The notes: a model not told the origin generated them from the sequence alone. A stretch of DNA of 64,000 bases from Oxyruncus cristatus (GCA_013399855.1 VXAY01003767.1:955730-1019729), one strand, 5' to 3'. Shown: positions 25,901 to 38,213, counted from the stretch's first letter. Program-made: numbers and translations.

Positions 25901-27328
25901 ATTCTGTTTTATCAGGGAAAGACAGATCTCCGAATTTTTTACTCTTTCTCTTACTTTTCTTTAGGATGGATCTACATTAGAATTTTTATTATTAAAAAAC
26001 CCTAAAAGTCCAGATTATTCAATGACTGGAAAAATGTAACATCATGAGGGAACTGGGTTTCATTAAACACATTACTACCTAAATGTGCTGACATTGCTTA
26101 AGCTTCAACCAGTATGCATCATATTAGGAAAGGCTATCCAGTACATTTTCAACCTTTTTCTTTGAGCTATGACCCACTGAAGAGGACAGCAATCACTTAG
26201 TGATCTCAAAGTGATTTCTTTTCTGCAGAAAAGAATTTTTTTTTTTTTAAAGGGAAACCAGTACCCTGACAATCTTGGTTGCTACAAATCTTCCTCTGGA
26301 AATGTTCACGCCAGCATTACTGCTATGGACAAAACATAATTTGATTTTTCCACCTTTTTTTTTTTTTAACCTTATACATTTTCTTCCAATAAATGCTTCT
26401 GTAGTGCTTTTTTATTTCACATATTGTGTAGACAGATTTGCTCAAGAAAAAAATGCATTTTTTCCTCCCTAGACTCTGAAAGTGGACTCAACTGATTCAC
26501 CCTTTAACCTGTACAAAGTCCCACAGACTTTCCTCTATGGGACCATGCAGATACACGTTCCTTATGCTGAGCTCCAGGATATTATGGGTAGAATGCACAC
26601 CTTAAGCCTAAGTATTAGTACTGTTTAGCAGAATGTTTCATATAAGCCTAGAGAGTACGGTGTTTCAATTTTTTTGTGTGGAAGAATATGGCTTTTATAA
26701 AATTTGGAGATGACAAAACTCTGACCAGTGACGCACTGCACTAGGAAGGAGATGTCGCAGTAACATCTCTTCCTTCCCACCACTTTAATTAGGATTGTTG
26801 TATTATGTTACATGTATTTGACAAATATGGCTAATTTCTGCATGTCTGGGGTCAGAAATTTACATCCACAATTGCAGACCAGCAACCCAAGCAGTTATGA
26901 AATTACCTCATGCACCGTATTCAGTTTTCAGAATTATTCTGCCACATAAGATTTGAATAATAATACCTTAAACATTTTCAATATTTACTTTTAGAAGTGA
27001 AACCATGCAACACTTCAGATTTTGTGCTACATTTCTGCCTCCTGGCAAAAGAGACATAAGGCCTATCATAGTTAGCAGCTTCAGACTTCTAGCATTCCTA
27101 TTTGTGACATTTGTTTCTAAGATGAAAAGTGAAAACTGACGAGCAATCAGGAAGATCTGGGGGGAAAAATGCAAAATATTTACTTTCTTTATATACAAAA
27201 ATCAAAAATACAACAGACACCTGAACAAATCCTGACTGTAAAAAGACATTTCCTAGAAGAATTCAGTGAAACATATTTTCCAACCAAAAGTAAAAATCTT
27301 CATACAACATTAAAATAGACAGTGAACC

Positions 27329-27399
27329 TGCCTGAGCAGTGAGGTTGGACCAGGTGACCTCCAGAGGTCCCTTTTAACCTCAGCCATTCCATGGTTATG
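27329..27399 (+). mobile_element. CR1 LINE 3' terminal scrap
   Basis: About 70 bases match the end of a plus-strand CR1: the ggttggaccaggtgacctcc block, then aggtccctttt-aacctcagcc and a degenerate cattccatggttatg terminus. Nothing upstream of the 3' UTR is kept, so it is a severely 5'-truncated insertion. Confidence 0.88.
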
Positions 27400-29042
27400 C
27401 AACTCAAATCACTAAAAATAAAATTTGATTTATTCCAACGTTTTCTATATAGTTGTAGCACCTAATAATACTTTGAACATAATAAGCGCTAGCCAACCTA
27501 CATATCTTAACAAAGAACTTAACAAGAGTTTATAGCTGAGACACAAAACAAAGAAGGGGGGACGAAAAGCAACTATACTAATTTCACAAACAGAAAAATT
27601 AAGCTCAGAAAGCCTGTTTCCTATTTACACCAACAGCATTCACTATACTGGCACACAGCTTTAAATTTAATTTATGTAGTATAGAGTGGGCTTCGTATTA
27701 TTTAGAATAAAGCTGGAATGAATCAAAGTGCTCAAGATTACAAATTGTATCTCTGAAAAAGAATAAAATTTAACTTTTCTCATATAGATTCCAACATATA
27801 AGTACAAAGATTTTTGTCTTCTTGAAAGAGATTATTTCATTAACAGTACAAAAAGCTCCAAAATATATTCCATAGTTTAAGATACTGATTTTTATTTTCT
27901 GTAGTCATAGTAAGATACCATTTTTTTACTACCCTTCTTGTTAGAACTATGGGAAACTAACCTTCTCCCTTTCCTGTTAGGATGCTATTATTATTAGCAT
28001 ATTATTGTACACATATATTATACATATTATATGCCTTATTATTAGCATATTATTGTATACATATATTATACATAGTATATTCCTTATTATTATCGTAGTT
28101 TATTATATTAATCTAGTTTATTAGTATAGCAACGTCATTAAAATGAAAGCTTTCTCCATTCTTAGTTTTTATTCATATATTTTATTATTTCACATACTCA
28201 CATCATACTTGAACTGGATAAGACAGTTACTGTCTCAAGTAATTACTGTATCAAAGACTACATTATCTAAAAGTAGTCTGATAAAAACAAAAATAAAAGT
28301 AATTATAATAAATATAAGTTTATCAGAATAAACTCTCCTCTTCTTAGGCACTGTACAAAACCACTAATTATGACTACTCATTCAGAAAACTCTTCTATAT
28401 TCTTATTTTGTAAGACTTCACATACTCTTTTCTCTTTGCAAGAAAAAAAGGGTTTGCATGAGAAAAGAGAATATACCAATTCACTCTGAGGGTAGGGAAC
28501 CTCGGAGCAAGAAAGTCAAAAAAAAAAAAGAGGAAAATCCAGGGACAAACAATAAAGAGTATTAGAAGTGTCATGAACTTCCTGCTCAAAGATGGTACTA
28601 ATTTGGTTCTAGAGTAGTGCAAACCTTTCAATATTAAACTTTGCTATTAATTCTTTTTGCAATGAACAGGTAGGGCAAATACATTGAAGAGCCATTCCTC
28701 CAGTAGGCAGACAGTGTGTAACTTTTTTCCCCAGGTCAATACCGTGTGCTTCTAATTCCTTACTGACATGTTAATGAATACAACCTCTCCAAAGTTCAGT
28801 CCAGATAAGCCAAAGATGATGAGAGCCAGTTTGGCAACTGAACAACAGAGAGAAAGAAGATCAATTTTTAAAAGATTTACACACTTCCATTAATTATCTT
28901 CCTAATTTATGCGCATCTGAAGTGAACAGTAATTCCTACAAGGCTCCATTTACATGGTCTTGTACCCTCTCAGTGTGACAGCAATGACACATTTCACACA
29001 TTAAAATTGCTAAAAGGCTTCAAAATCTGGAAGACCTATTTT
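27400..29042. other. AT-rich noncoding DNA with a short minisatellite
   Basis: No gene was recognised. The main structure is the 48-bp AT-rich tandem repeat near 28 kb. Frames in the interval are under 80 codons. Confidence 0.6.
27988..28098. repeat. 48-bp AT-rich minisatellite, about 2.3 copies
   Basis: A unit containing ttattattagcatattattgt followed by TATA-rich palindromic sequence repeats with a period of 48 bases. Copy 2 differs from copy 1 at a handful of sites, and a third copy breaks off after cttattattat. The internal acatatattatacat steps can form small hairpins. Confidence 0.85.
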
Positions 29043-29206
29043 CATAGAATCATAGAATCAACCGGGTTGGAAAAGACCTCCAAGATCATCAAGTCCAACC
29101 CTTGATCCAACACCACTGTGGTCGCTAGACCATGGCACATCCAGTCTCATCTTAAAAACCTCCAGGGACCACCTCCCTGGGCAGCCCATTCCAATGTCTC
29201 CCTCTG
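29043..29206 (-). mobile_element. CR1 LINE 3' end, minus strand
   Basis: Reading on the plus strand, it opens with two copies of the CR1 3' octamer (catagaat catagaat), then the inverse of the CR1 3' UTR (ggttggaaaagacctccaag, then atcatcaagtccaaccc) and the inverse of the ORF2 C-terminus (cctgggcagcccattccaatg). It breaks off at about 29206, giving a 5'-truncated copy of about 165 bp. The neat octamer repeats suggest a moderately young copy. Confidence 0.93.
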
Positions 29207-32200
29207 TAATTCAGTGATTCTGCAGTGATCTGCAGAGATCTGCAGTGGAGATCACTTTTGAAAAGAAGTATATTTCCCTTCTAGATTACAGACTGCATTA
29301 TTTTTTCCCTTGATTTCTAAGCAGGTTTCAAAATTAACATTCATCTTCAAAACCCATCAGTGGTAGTCTCGGCTTTCCAAGACATATCTATATATATAAC
29401 AAAATTTTTCTTCTCAGATGCGATGTGTAGATATGTATTCTGAATAATTAGAAAAAAATATTAATCAAAAGCAAGTATTTATGTGACACAGGTGTCAAGA
29501 TACAGTTACTACACACACTCTACTCTCACTCAACTTTTTTTTAATAAGTTTGCAATTTTGTCCTACTGTATAAAAACTTTCTCCACAAGCTTGAAAGGTG
29601 TCCTTGTTTTTCTTCATTGACTTTCTTCAAGAAATTTCACAGTATTTAAAGCTGAAGTATGTATTTTCCTCTGGAAAAAAATTTTCAACCAAATGATGAT
29701 TCATTACATTAATAAACCAATGTATTTTTGAATCATAGAGCTGCACTGCAAGTTGAAAAGACTAAAAATACAAAATGCAGTAAAGTATTTACAACTATTA
29801 TTATTTTAAATATAGTAGATATGAAAGGATACAGTATATAGTAAAAGACCCATGCTTTGGTTAAATTAACACATTATTAATTTAAAGAACAGTGAGGGAT
29901 ATAATTCATAATGCATACACATGAAAGTATTTCTCACCTTCAACACAGAGAATATTTCACATTGCTTTCTAAGACTGTAGAGAAGTATATTAACTACATC
30001 ACGACATTTGTGAAAAGCTGTTCAACTAGCTGATCTTTCACACAACCTAAAACAAAAGACAAACTTTCCAGGGTAATGTAGACCCCAAAACCTTTACTTG
30101 ATTTTTTTTTTTTTTAAAGAGCATTTCATAGCATCCTTCTTTTTGAAATGTCTCATTAGTACCTATCTAAAATGTATTCTCTACACACAGTCACATATAT
30201 AAATGTATAACTAACAACTGACTCACATATGCTGTTGCCTGAATTTGTTGTTGCCAGGCAACAGCTATAAAGCATTTTGCACTGCTTGCAAAAATCTGAA
30301 TGAATGATTCGAAGAGAGATTATTTCTAAAATACTAGGAAGAAAACTCACTACTGGAATTACATGAATAATTCCTTGTATATTTCAAGGATTCATAGAGA
30401 ATGTTCCTTCCATAATTACCGAAATGAGAAAGGACAATTCCTTTGAGTATGATTTGAAGGGCATTTTACAACAAGGAAATTCATGTTCTATGCATGCAGT
30501 TAATGTTCCCACATGAACTCTGAACCAAAGCCCCCAAAATTAATGGGTTCCTTAAACTGACTTCAGGGTCTTTTCAGTGGGTCTTTTCATCGGGTTTTAA
30601 CATCTATCACAGGACAAAAATGACAGACTCCTAAATGGAAAAACAGAAGGCCATCACCTTACAGGAGACACAAATAAATTCTCAATAAAATTTTACCATC
30701 TCAAAATATGCAAGTGAAAGAGAGACAGTCTGTACAAACACTTCTTTGTGTACTCTTCATACAGCTAAGGTTTAATCTCATTGAGGCTAATGGCATTACA
30801 CACAAAAGTAAAAATAGAAGCATCTATAATCCATTGATAACATGGATGTGATATGCTATCTACAAAAGAGAACTATTTGCCTCTTTAAGTAAGCACCATC
30901 CATTACAAAATTACTAACCTTTGGCTATCACACCTCTTGGGAATTAAGAGGTGGAAAGGCACATCAAGAAAATCAAATGGGGAACACAGAAACTCCAAAG
31001 TGCTTACCCCAAGCCTGACTCACAAGTTGCTTTAAACACAAACATTAGCATAAAAAGTTGTTGGACTTTTTGTCCTTGCTTACCATGGCTGCAAGATATT
31101 TCTTTCAATTTCCTGTACAATATGCTTAATCAATAATAATTGGTCAGAAGCTAAAAATGATTATTCTTTCCATAACGACCAAATTGGAAATCCATGTATT
31201 TTCCTTTTAATTCTTCAAATCCATTCATGTGACTTGGCAAGAAGCACTGAAAGCAGTAATTATTGGTATTTTAACTGATATTTGCAACATAATGTAGTGA
31301 ATGTGACTAGCTTCTTTAATGGATCCCAGTGAAATCCTTTTAATTCCGTATCTCGGGTTGTCTTGAACTATCATGAAAAAGATACTCCTTTATATGGAAG
31401 GAATCTGGAATGTAAATCCTGTCCATCTAGAGCTTTATAAAAATTAAAATAGATACATCATAAACTGGAATTAGGGTTTTACAGTTTCATTCAAATTATT
31501 TTCATGCTCCAAGACGTAATTCATAGTTTATGTCATCAGTCAGGATACAATTATATAAAAGGTAATCTTGGTGCTTTCAAATAGGCTGAGCAGATTTCCC
31601 ATAGATAATAATATAAAATAATCTATGGAAAGGATATCCACTCCAGGACACACAACTTGCTTGTACTTCTTCATGTGTTTGCTTGTTTCTTAGAATATGT
31701 TATGGCAACTCAAAGAAACAGAAGAACCTTTACTTTGCCCTCTGTATTCATCATGACCCACTTGCAGAGTCAGTACAATCAATCAATGTAATCTCAAACC
31801 CAGGACATTTTGCAGGTCCCTTTGCTTTCTTCACCCTAAGTATACACACGATATCAAGTAAATGTTAGGATTTTGTAAGACACATACTGCATTTTTTCAA
31901 GAGGAACCAACTTGCAATCAGACACTTGTATTCATAGCATTGTTAGTGCTGATTGATTGAAGACAGGGTTAACAGCAGAAGGAGAAACACTATGTTCATT
32001 TCCACAAAAGGTAACCGTAATGATCTAAATGTATGGTTAACAATAGGGGGGGGGTTATATGGTAAAACTTCTCATTTGGTGACTAAGAGCAACCTGCTAT
32101 TTATTGCTCAATCAAGACTGACTGGCAGATACAATTTTCTCTCTGGATAGCTGTATTAGAGTATAAACTAAATCACTCAGAAAATAATTCTACTTAGTCT

Positions 32201-35200
32201 GTGGAAACAGAGAAAAATCAGTAATTATTCATCAACTGAGTGAAAATTTCCATTAGATAGGATTCTTTTGTTCTGTGGCCAAGGCATGAAAAAAAAAAAA
32301 AGACAAAAATAAACAAACAATAAGATTATGACTTTGAAGGTTGATATGGGTCAAAACAAGACTATCAAAGTGACACAATGCTCATTTTTAATTAGACTTC
32401 CTAATGTGACATCAAATTGTTTTTCTTCTAAGAAACAGCACTTCAGCAAGGCATGAAATCCTCGCAGCTTGGTTTATTAGGAGGCAACAAAGGGATTCCA
32501 ATCTGCTACAACAAAGTTTCAGCCTATAAGCACAGCCAGTGCAGTATAAAATTGTGTCATATGAATTTTAATGTGACACAAGTATGAAAGATTCCAAAAG
32601 AACAAAGGCAGCACAGTCCTGTTCCACGCTACACAGATGACCTATTCTGATCTGAACAGCACACCACATTACAATCAAATTTATTTCAAAGGAGGGTTGC
32701 ACAGGTCAAATGTAATGGCTGCAAGAATGAGATATTTCCTTTATGTAGTATTAGAGAAAAGCAAAATATCAAACAGCGCAGGAATGCCAGGGCACTGAAA
32801 AGAAAGGCATATTTAGGCTGCAGGGAAACAGATTTTATAAAGATGTTTTAATTATATGTCGTCCTCACTGACTACAGTTTCTAAGTTTCAAAGATACTGT
32901 GATACCTCAGTGAAGATGTCACGTATACAAGTGAGCTTGTCTATTACATACCCTTTAAGATATATTTAAAATTTCAAGGCACCAGAGAAAAGTTTCATGT
33001 ACAGTTCACACTTAACAAAAGGAGATAGGCACACAAAGGTGGTCTAACTGTCTGGACGTCTCTTCAGGGCCTGACATATCTATGGCAGAAACCATGGTAT
33101 TTCCAGATGTCAGAATCCAACAACAATAGAGAGGTTGGTAAAGCTCCACAGCTGACTGTCCGACCTTACAACAAAAGAAGCTGCTTTAACAACTTAAAGG
33201 CATCAGAACAATGAGGTCTACATAAAAATACTGGACCATCAGAAAATATACAGAAATCCATTAAGATGTAAATCCAACAGTAGATGAGCAATTAAGGATT
33301 AGGTGAAAAGCAGGCAAAAAAATGTTAACGATCAGGAATCACTAAACAAAAAAGTAAGGGCAAATTCTCACAGTACTTCTTGCCATGTATTTCCATCAAG
33401 ATTTAGGCCTCATCTTTGTCTTCAAATCAGCCTTCTGAACAGTATAATGGAAAAACAGCTCCAAGTCCTGACTGCACAGTTCAGAATGGATGTTTGTCCA
33501 TCCTACGTGACTGAAGACAATACTCACGCATACTGTGAATACAATTTGCAGGTATGTGGGCAGTAGGCAGACAGGGTAACAAGTACTTAACACAAGACAG
33601 CCATAAAAAGTCAGAAGAAAACATGTTATACCTCTTTAAAAAAACACCATAAATCTTTTCTATTTTACAATTAGATGAAGATTTACTACTTGAGTTTTTG
33701 AAAATTAAGTTCTTGGAAAACTAAATTCTATCAGAAAGTTCAGCACAAATCAAAGCCTGTTGTTGTGGAGTTTTTTCAATAAAATGAAAATACACTATTG
33801 AACTATCTTCCATTTGATTCCCAGCCAGGGCTCCCTCAGACACAGAACAAGACAGAATAAAAGCTGCATTGGAAGAATTTCTGTAATGAATTGGCCACCA
33901 GCCTAAAGGTTAGAATTAGTTTTATTGCCCAAGTCTAGCACTAAAATCAGCATTAGTCACCTCAGCTCTCCAAGTTCTAATCAATCTACTTCTTGAGAGA
34001 CTTCGAGATATTCAAAGAATGTAGACTGTTATGACCAAAAAACCCCACACCAGTAACTTCCAGTGTATAGGAATGTAACATAACCAGCAAGAGATAAAAT
34101 CCTACTGACATATTTAAAAATGATCTTAGTCTTAGTTTCCAGAACCCATAGCTCTCTTCCCTCCCTTCAATATTTATTGGAGGATAAAAATATTCATTCG
34201 CCACCAGACATTTATATCCCTGAAAATTGATGTATTCGCCTACATAATGACAGATCTAGTGTAATTCATTAAAGTTTGGACTTCGAGACAGACATAAAGT
34301 AAAAAAATACAAACCTTTAATGTTTCACTCGGTGAACAAAAATTGTATTAATTTAGATATTCAGTCACAAGAATCCAATTAGCTATGGATATATACACAC
34401 ATTGTCATACCTTTCAACCATCACACTCATTTGAATTTTGATGCTATTTTCTATAAAATATAATCCATTTAACATTGTATTTAATAGATTTATTCAGATT
34501 TGCATTTCCATATGTCATATTTAAGCTTATACTACCACCTGCCTGAGGCTGTATAGTCTGAATTGTCACCCTCATAAACCACTTCAGCAGAAGAAAATCC
34601 TCTGTAGACACTGTATGAACTGTTTCCCTTCTGCTTAGTGTAGAAGTATGATAATCATTACGACCATGAATAATATCTACACAAAAAAAAAAAGCAGTTA
34701 TACGTGTCCCCCTCAAAAAATCAGATTAACATCTTCACAACAAAATATTCAAGCTACTTAGGATATGCTGCAATGAAATACCGTCTTCATAAATTTTTTT
34801 ACACAAGTCAGCAAGTATCAACCAAGATTACCGTGATATGAACTCTACATTTGTTGCATATATTCCAAACACATAGGTATATAAAAGTATTTGCATACAT
34901 AGAGATACGCATATATATAATTTCACACTTAAAGGACACTGAGATACCTTCCTATACAGATTTGCAAACCAAATAGATTAACTCTGCTTCCAACTACTAA
35001 CATCAAGGCAATGCAATACCATCATCTCGCTGCTTTGTGTTGGACCCATGTAGTAACACTGCTGAGCTGGGGAAAAACTGACTAGCAAAGGTTAAGCAGA
35101 GGACTGCCAGAAACAAACTAGGGCTTAGAAATTGCTCCTTCAGACTAATGCTTGACTGATACACAGAGCGACTTTAAGGTTGCAAAATCATTAATAAGAG

Positions 35201-35989
35201 CATCCATTCTCTTTGGATTTACACCATTTCTCATACATTTGGAGTTGGGGCAATTAAGGGTTTGGATCAAACTTTCCTGTGCTCTTTCGGAATTAACAGC
35301 CCTGTCAAGGTACCAAAGTGCTCCAAAGGTCAATTTATGATTATTGTCCTCCCATCCTGCACACTGTGTCTGCAAGCAAAGCACAGCATCTGGGGGAAGG
35401 GAAAAGGGGAGAGAAGGATGAGGAGATAAATATTACCACTGTGATAAGCTCAAAGATCATGACTTGGAGGAGGGCAGATTACACATGGTCCCTGCTCTGT
35501 TAGGTTTCAGGGGAAGCAGGAAGCAGCCCATCTCCCTGGAAGGGAGAGCAGGTAGAGACTGCACTTCTCTGCACACCTAAAGAAAAAATGAAGAATGAAC
35601 CTAAAGAAGAACTGCAGACCTCCTCTCAGCCCTAGCCGGGTTTAGTCTCGAGCCAACAGGGACTTGGATCTTTTGGGATTACTGGCAACATCGGTAGCTG
35701 TGCAAGTCAGCAAGCCTTCTCGTTCTTTCACACACAAACTGATGATTCCCGGGACCGACTGAAGTTTAGAAAATTCTGACCCCTGTACACACTCTGTTCC
35801 AACTTTACTGCCTTTTCAAGGTTTGCTGTACCCCGTCAAGGAAAGTGCACAAGGCCAATTTGATAACACCGTGTCGCTGAGCACCCCGGTGTGTACTGAG
35901 ACCAGCCACGCTCACCTAAAGGACCGCCCCTAGTTTTTATCACTGTCAGACTCTGCATCTGCCTTTCGGTCCAAGAGGCCCTCATCCCC
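29207..35989. other. AT-rich noncoding DNA leading to the CpG island
   Basis: No protein-coding exon could be supported. A 121-base candidate exon at 33431-33551 and an RFX-type palindrome at about 30231-30265 are treated as findings. GC content rises from about 35.4 kb toward the island. A run of nine G occurs at 32046-32054. Confidence 0.55.
30231..30265. promoter_or_regulatory. Inverted repeat containing an RFX X-box-like palindrome
   Basis: GTTGCC-A-GGCAAC at 30250-30262 matches the two half-sites of the RFX X-box. A further half-site lies upstream, and the outer ten bases gctgttgcct (30231-30240) are the perfect reverse complement of aggcaacagc (30256-30265). RFX factors act on cilia and MHC genes, but no target gene can be named here. 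The match is seen; binding is inferred. Confidence 0.4.
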
Positions 35990-36511
35990 TCCCCTCCGCG
36001 CCCGCCCCCGGCCCGCTGCAGGCTCCCATTCCCCAGTCCCCCATGCCCTGGGGTACGAGCACCCCCACATCTCCTCGCCCGCTTTTCTCAGTTACTGGCT
36101 GCTCTGGCACCAGCCTCCAGTGTTTTCAGACCCTGCCATCCCTCCGCCAAAATAGGTGAAGGAGGGAGAGAGGGAAGGAGAATCTGTGCACAAAGTTTTC
36201 CACAGATCCTGCCTGCGCCTTCCTCTCCCCGCCCAAGCCCCCGCCGGAGGCAGTAGGGCGAGGGACGGGGGACGGCGGTAGCGGGAAAAGGGGGGAAGGC
36301 AGGGACGCCCAAGCGGGGTGTCATCTTCGGCCCGAGAAGGACGGGGGAACGGGACGCAGCTTTTAGCGGACAGTGACCCTGGCAGGCGATCGCTGAGACA
36401 GAAGGGAGGAGCGGCGCATTCCCGGAGACGAGAGCGCCCGGCTCTCTCCGAGCGCATTGGCAGCGCATCCCCACCGACCCCTACGGAGCTGGGAGCAAAG
36501 TCCGAGCCCCA

Positions 36512-36573
36512 GCGGCGACGGCGGCAGCAGCAGCAGCGGCGGCGGCAGCAGCGGTGGCAGCAGCAGCAGCAGG
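36512..36573. repeat. Mixed CGG/CAG triplet-repeat tract
   Basis: Twenty triplets read CGG CGA CGG CGG, four CAG, three CGG, two CAG, CGG TGG and five CAG. Depending on strand and frame it would give Gln/Arg, Ser/Gly, Ala, Leu or Pro runs. It lies 40 bases from the gap and may be 5' UTR or coding. The interruptions should make it less unstable than a pure tract. Confidence 0.95.
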
Positions 36574-36613
36574 TCGCCGCGCCCCGCGCTGGCGGCCCCG
36601 GCCCGGGGCACCG

Positions 36614-37071
36614 NNNNNNNNNNNNNNNNNNNNNNNNNNNNNNNNNNNNNNNNNNNNNNNNNNNNNNNNNNNNNNNNNNNNNNNNNNNNNNNNNNNNNNN
36701 NNNNNNNNNNNNNNNNNNNNNNNNNNNNNNNNNNNNNNNNNNNNNNNNNNNNNNNNNNNNNNNNNNNNNNNNNNNNNNNNNNNNNNNNNNNNNNNNNNNN
36801 NNNNNNNNNNNNNNNNNNNNNNNNNNNNNNNNNNNNNNNNNNNNNNNNNNNNNNNNNNNNNNNNNNNNNNNNNNNNNNNNNNNNNNNNNNNNNNNNNNNN
36901 NNNNNNNNNNNNNNNNNNNNNNNNNNNNNNNNNNNNNNNNNNNNNNNNNNNNNNNNNNNNNNNNNNNNNNNNNNNNNNNNNNNNNNNNNNNNNNNNNNNN
37001 NNNNNNNNNNNNNNNNNNNNNNNNNNNNNNNNNNNNNNNNNNNNNNNNNNNNNNNNNNNNNNNNNNNNNNN
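36614..37071. other. Assembly gap inside the CpG island, 458 N
   Basis: There are 458 unknown bases flanked on both sides by very GC-rich sequence. Loss of GC-rich first exons is a known weakness of short-read bird assemblies, so the transcription start or start codon may be missing here. Confidence 0.99.
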
Positions 37072-37426
37072 GAGCCCGCCCCCAGCGCACACCCTCCTGC
37101 CGCCGCGGGAGGGGGACCTGCGGAGGTGGCGAGGGTCTGGTGGTCCCGGGAGAGCTCCGCGCCCGCGGGCACGACACAGGGCGGCGGCAGATGCTCTCCT
37201 CGGCCTTGGCCGAGTGGGTTTACCTACTTTTCTCCAGGCTGGCAGATGGTCGCGGCCGCGGCATCCCCGGCTCGTGTGGCAGATCCTTTCTGAAACACGG
37301 CACGGGCGGGCATCTTTGCGCCTCGTGTATTCAGGAACCCCGCGTAGTAGCCCAGCAGCAAACACTGAACTCTTGTGTTAATTTAACGAATTCAATGAAA
37401 CAAACATATAAACTACAGCGGTGGGG

Positions 37427-37494
37427 AAAAAAAAAAAAAAAAAAACAAAAGGGGGGGGAAAAAAAAAAAAAAAAAAAAAAAAGGAAGGAAAAAA
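37427..37494. repeat. Poly-A/poly-G low-complexity tract
   Basis: A run of 19 A is followed by CAAAA, eight G, a further run of 24 A, then GGAAGGAA and six A. It marks the sharp change from island to AT-rich DNA. Confidence 0.95.
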
Positions 37495-37647
37495 GCCCAT
37501 CTGAAGTTAGAAAATGAGGTGTCACACGTAAGTATTCTGTGCCCTCCACAGTGTTGACCGCGTCTTTAACTACTGTTCACTGAGGTGGATCTAGCAAAAG
37601 AATGACTTCTGAGGAAAACAGCTAAAGTTTAGGAGAGAATAGGAAGG

Positions 37648-37738
37648 AAAAATAAAACAAAACACAACTAAATGAAAACAACACAACAAACCAAACCAAG
37701 CCAAAGCAAAACAACCAAACACAAAACAAAACAAGCAG
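37648..37738. repeat. A/C-rich low-complexity tract
   Basis: About 90 bases are built from AAAC, CAAC and CCAAAC steps with rare G or T; bases 37675-37699 are A and C only. The opposite-strand frame through it is a compositional artefact. Confidence 0.85.
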
Positions 37739-38213
37739 GAAAACAAAAAGAAGTAGGAATTGCTTGTGTTTGCTTTAGTTACATGTAAAATAGGGATGGA
37801 CAAGAATGAACGTAGGCTGCTTGAGAAAGAAAAACTGTACATATACGGGACTGACAAGATAGGGCATTACTATTGTTACCTAAAATTCTACTTCATAAAT
37901 GCTTTCAATGGAAAAAGTTTGATTGGTATGATAAGCTTAATAAAAGCTTCATGAACTCTTTTCCTAAGTATCTATATTCTATTGCACCATTGCCCTGAAG
38001 TTTTATGAAATAGGTATTTGCAGTGTACAGTGTGCTATAGGCTGGGGCAATGAAACATAATTCTATAGTTGAAGGTTTTTCAGATTTATTTCAGATTTTC
38101 AAAATCAATAGACAATACTGGAGAAAAGTCTTGCAGCAAATAGGAAAGATACAATCTGGAAAAATTATTGCAGTGCCTGGATGAAGCATAACTTTACTCT
38201 CTATAACTACCTA

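Larger units (their letters stand above)
17963..27328. other. AT-rich noncoding DNA, no recognisable gene
   Basis: Open frames stay below 140 codons and carry no known domain. The 139-codon frame at 24807-25226 begins in a poly-A-rich Lys run and looks like chance. G/T-only (19010-19084) and GTTTT (20699-20719) tracts are present. A stretch at about 22560-22830 looks more constrained than its flanks and is discussed as a finding. Confidence 0.55.
35990..37345. promoter_or_regulatory. CpG island, probable promoter and first exon of an unidentified gene
   Basis: Dense CpG and GC-rich sequence occupies both sides of an internal gap, in an otherwise AT-rich, CpG-depleted window. It contains GC-box (Sp1-type) motifs such as ccgcccccg near 36.0 kb and cccgcccccag at about 37.08 kb, an inverted CCAAT (attgg at 36456-36460), GCGATCGC (36386-36393) and a 7-bp GC palindrome at 37199-37214. 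No TATA box was seen, as is typical of CpG-island promoters. Transcription direction is not settled. A fair minus-strand splice donor sits at the left edge (TAG|GTGAGC, exon end 35916), and a strong plus-strand GTAAGTAT occurs at 37528. Open frames through the island are unreliable because they cross the gap, and long stop-free frames are expected in GC-rich DNA. Confidence 0.85.

Noticed and set aside
29215..29260. Repeated gatctgcag steps after the CR1 copy
   Set aside because: Only about three degenerate short copies; no array or known element.
36318..37517. Open frames of 270-400 codons across the CpG island on both strands
   Set aside because: All run through 458 unknown bases, and the flanks are GC-rich DNA that rarely forms stops. 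The triplet tract gives low-complexity peptides in every frame, and frames on opposite strands conflict.
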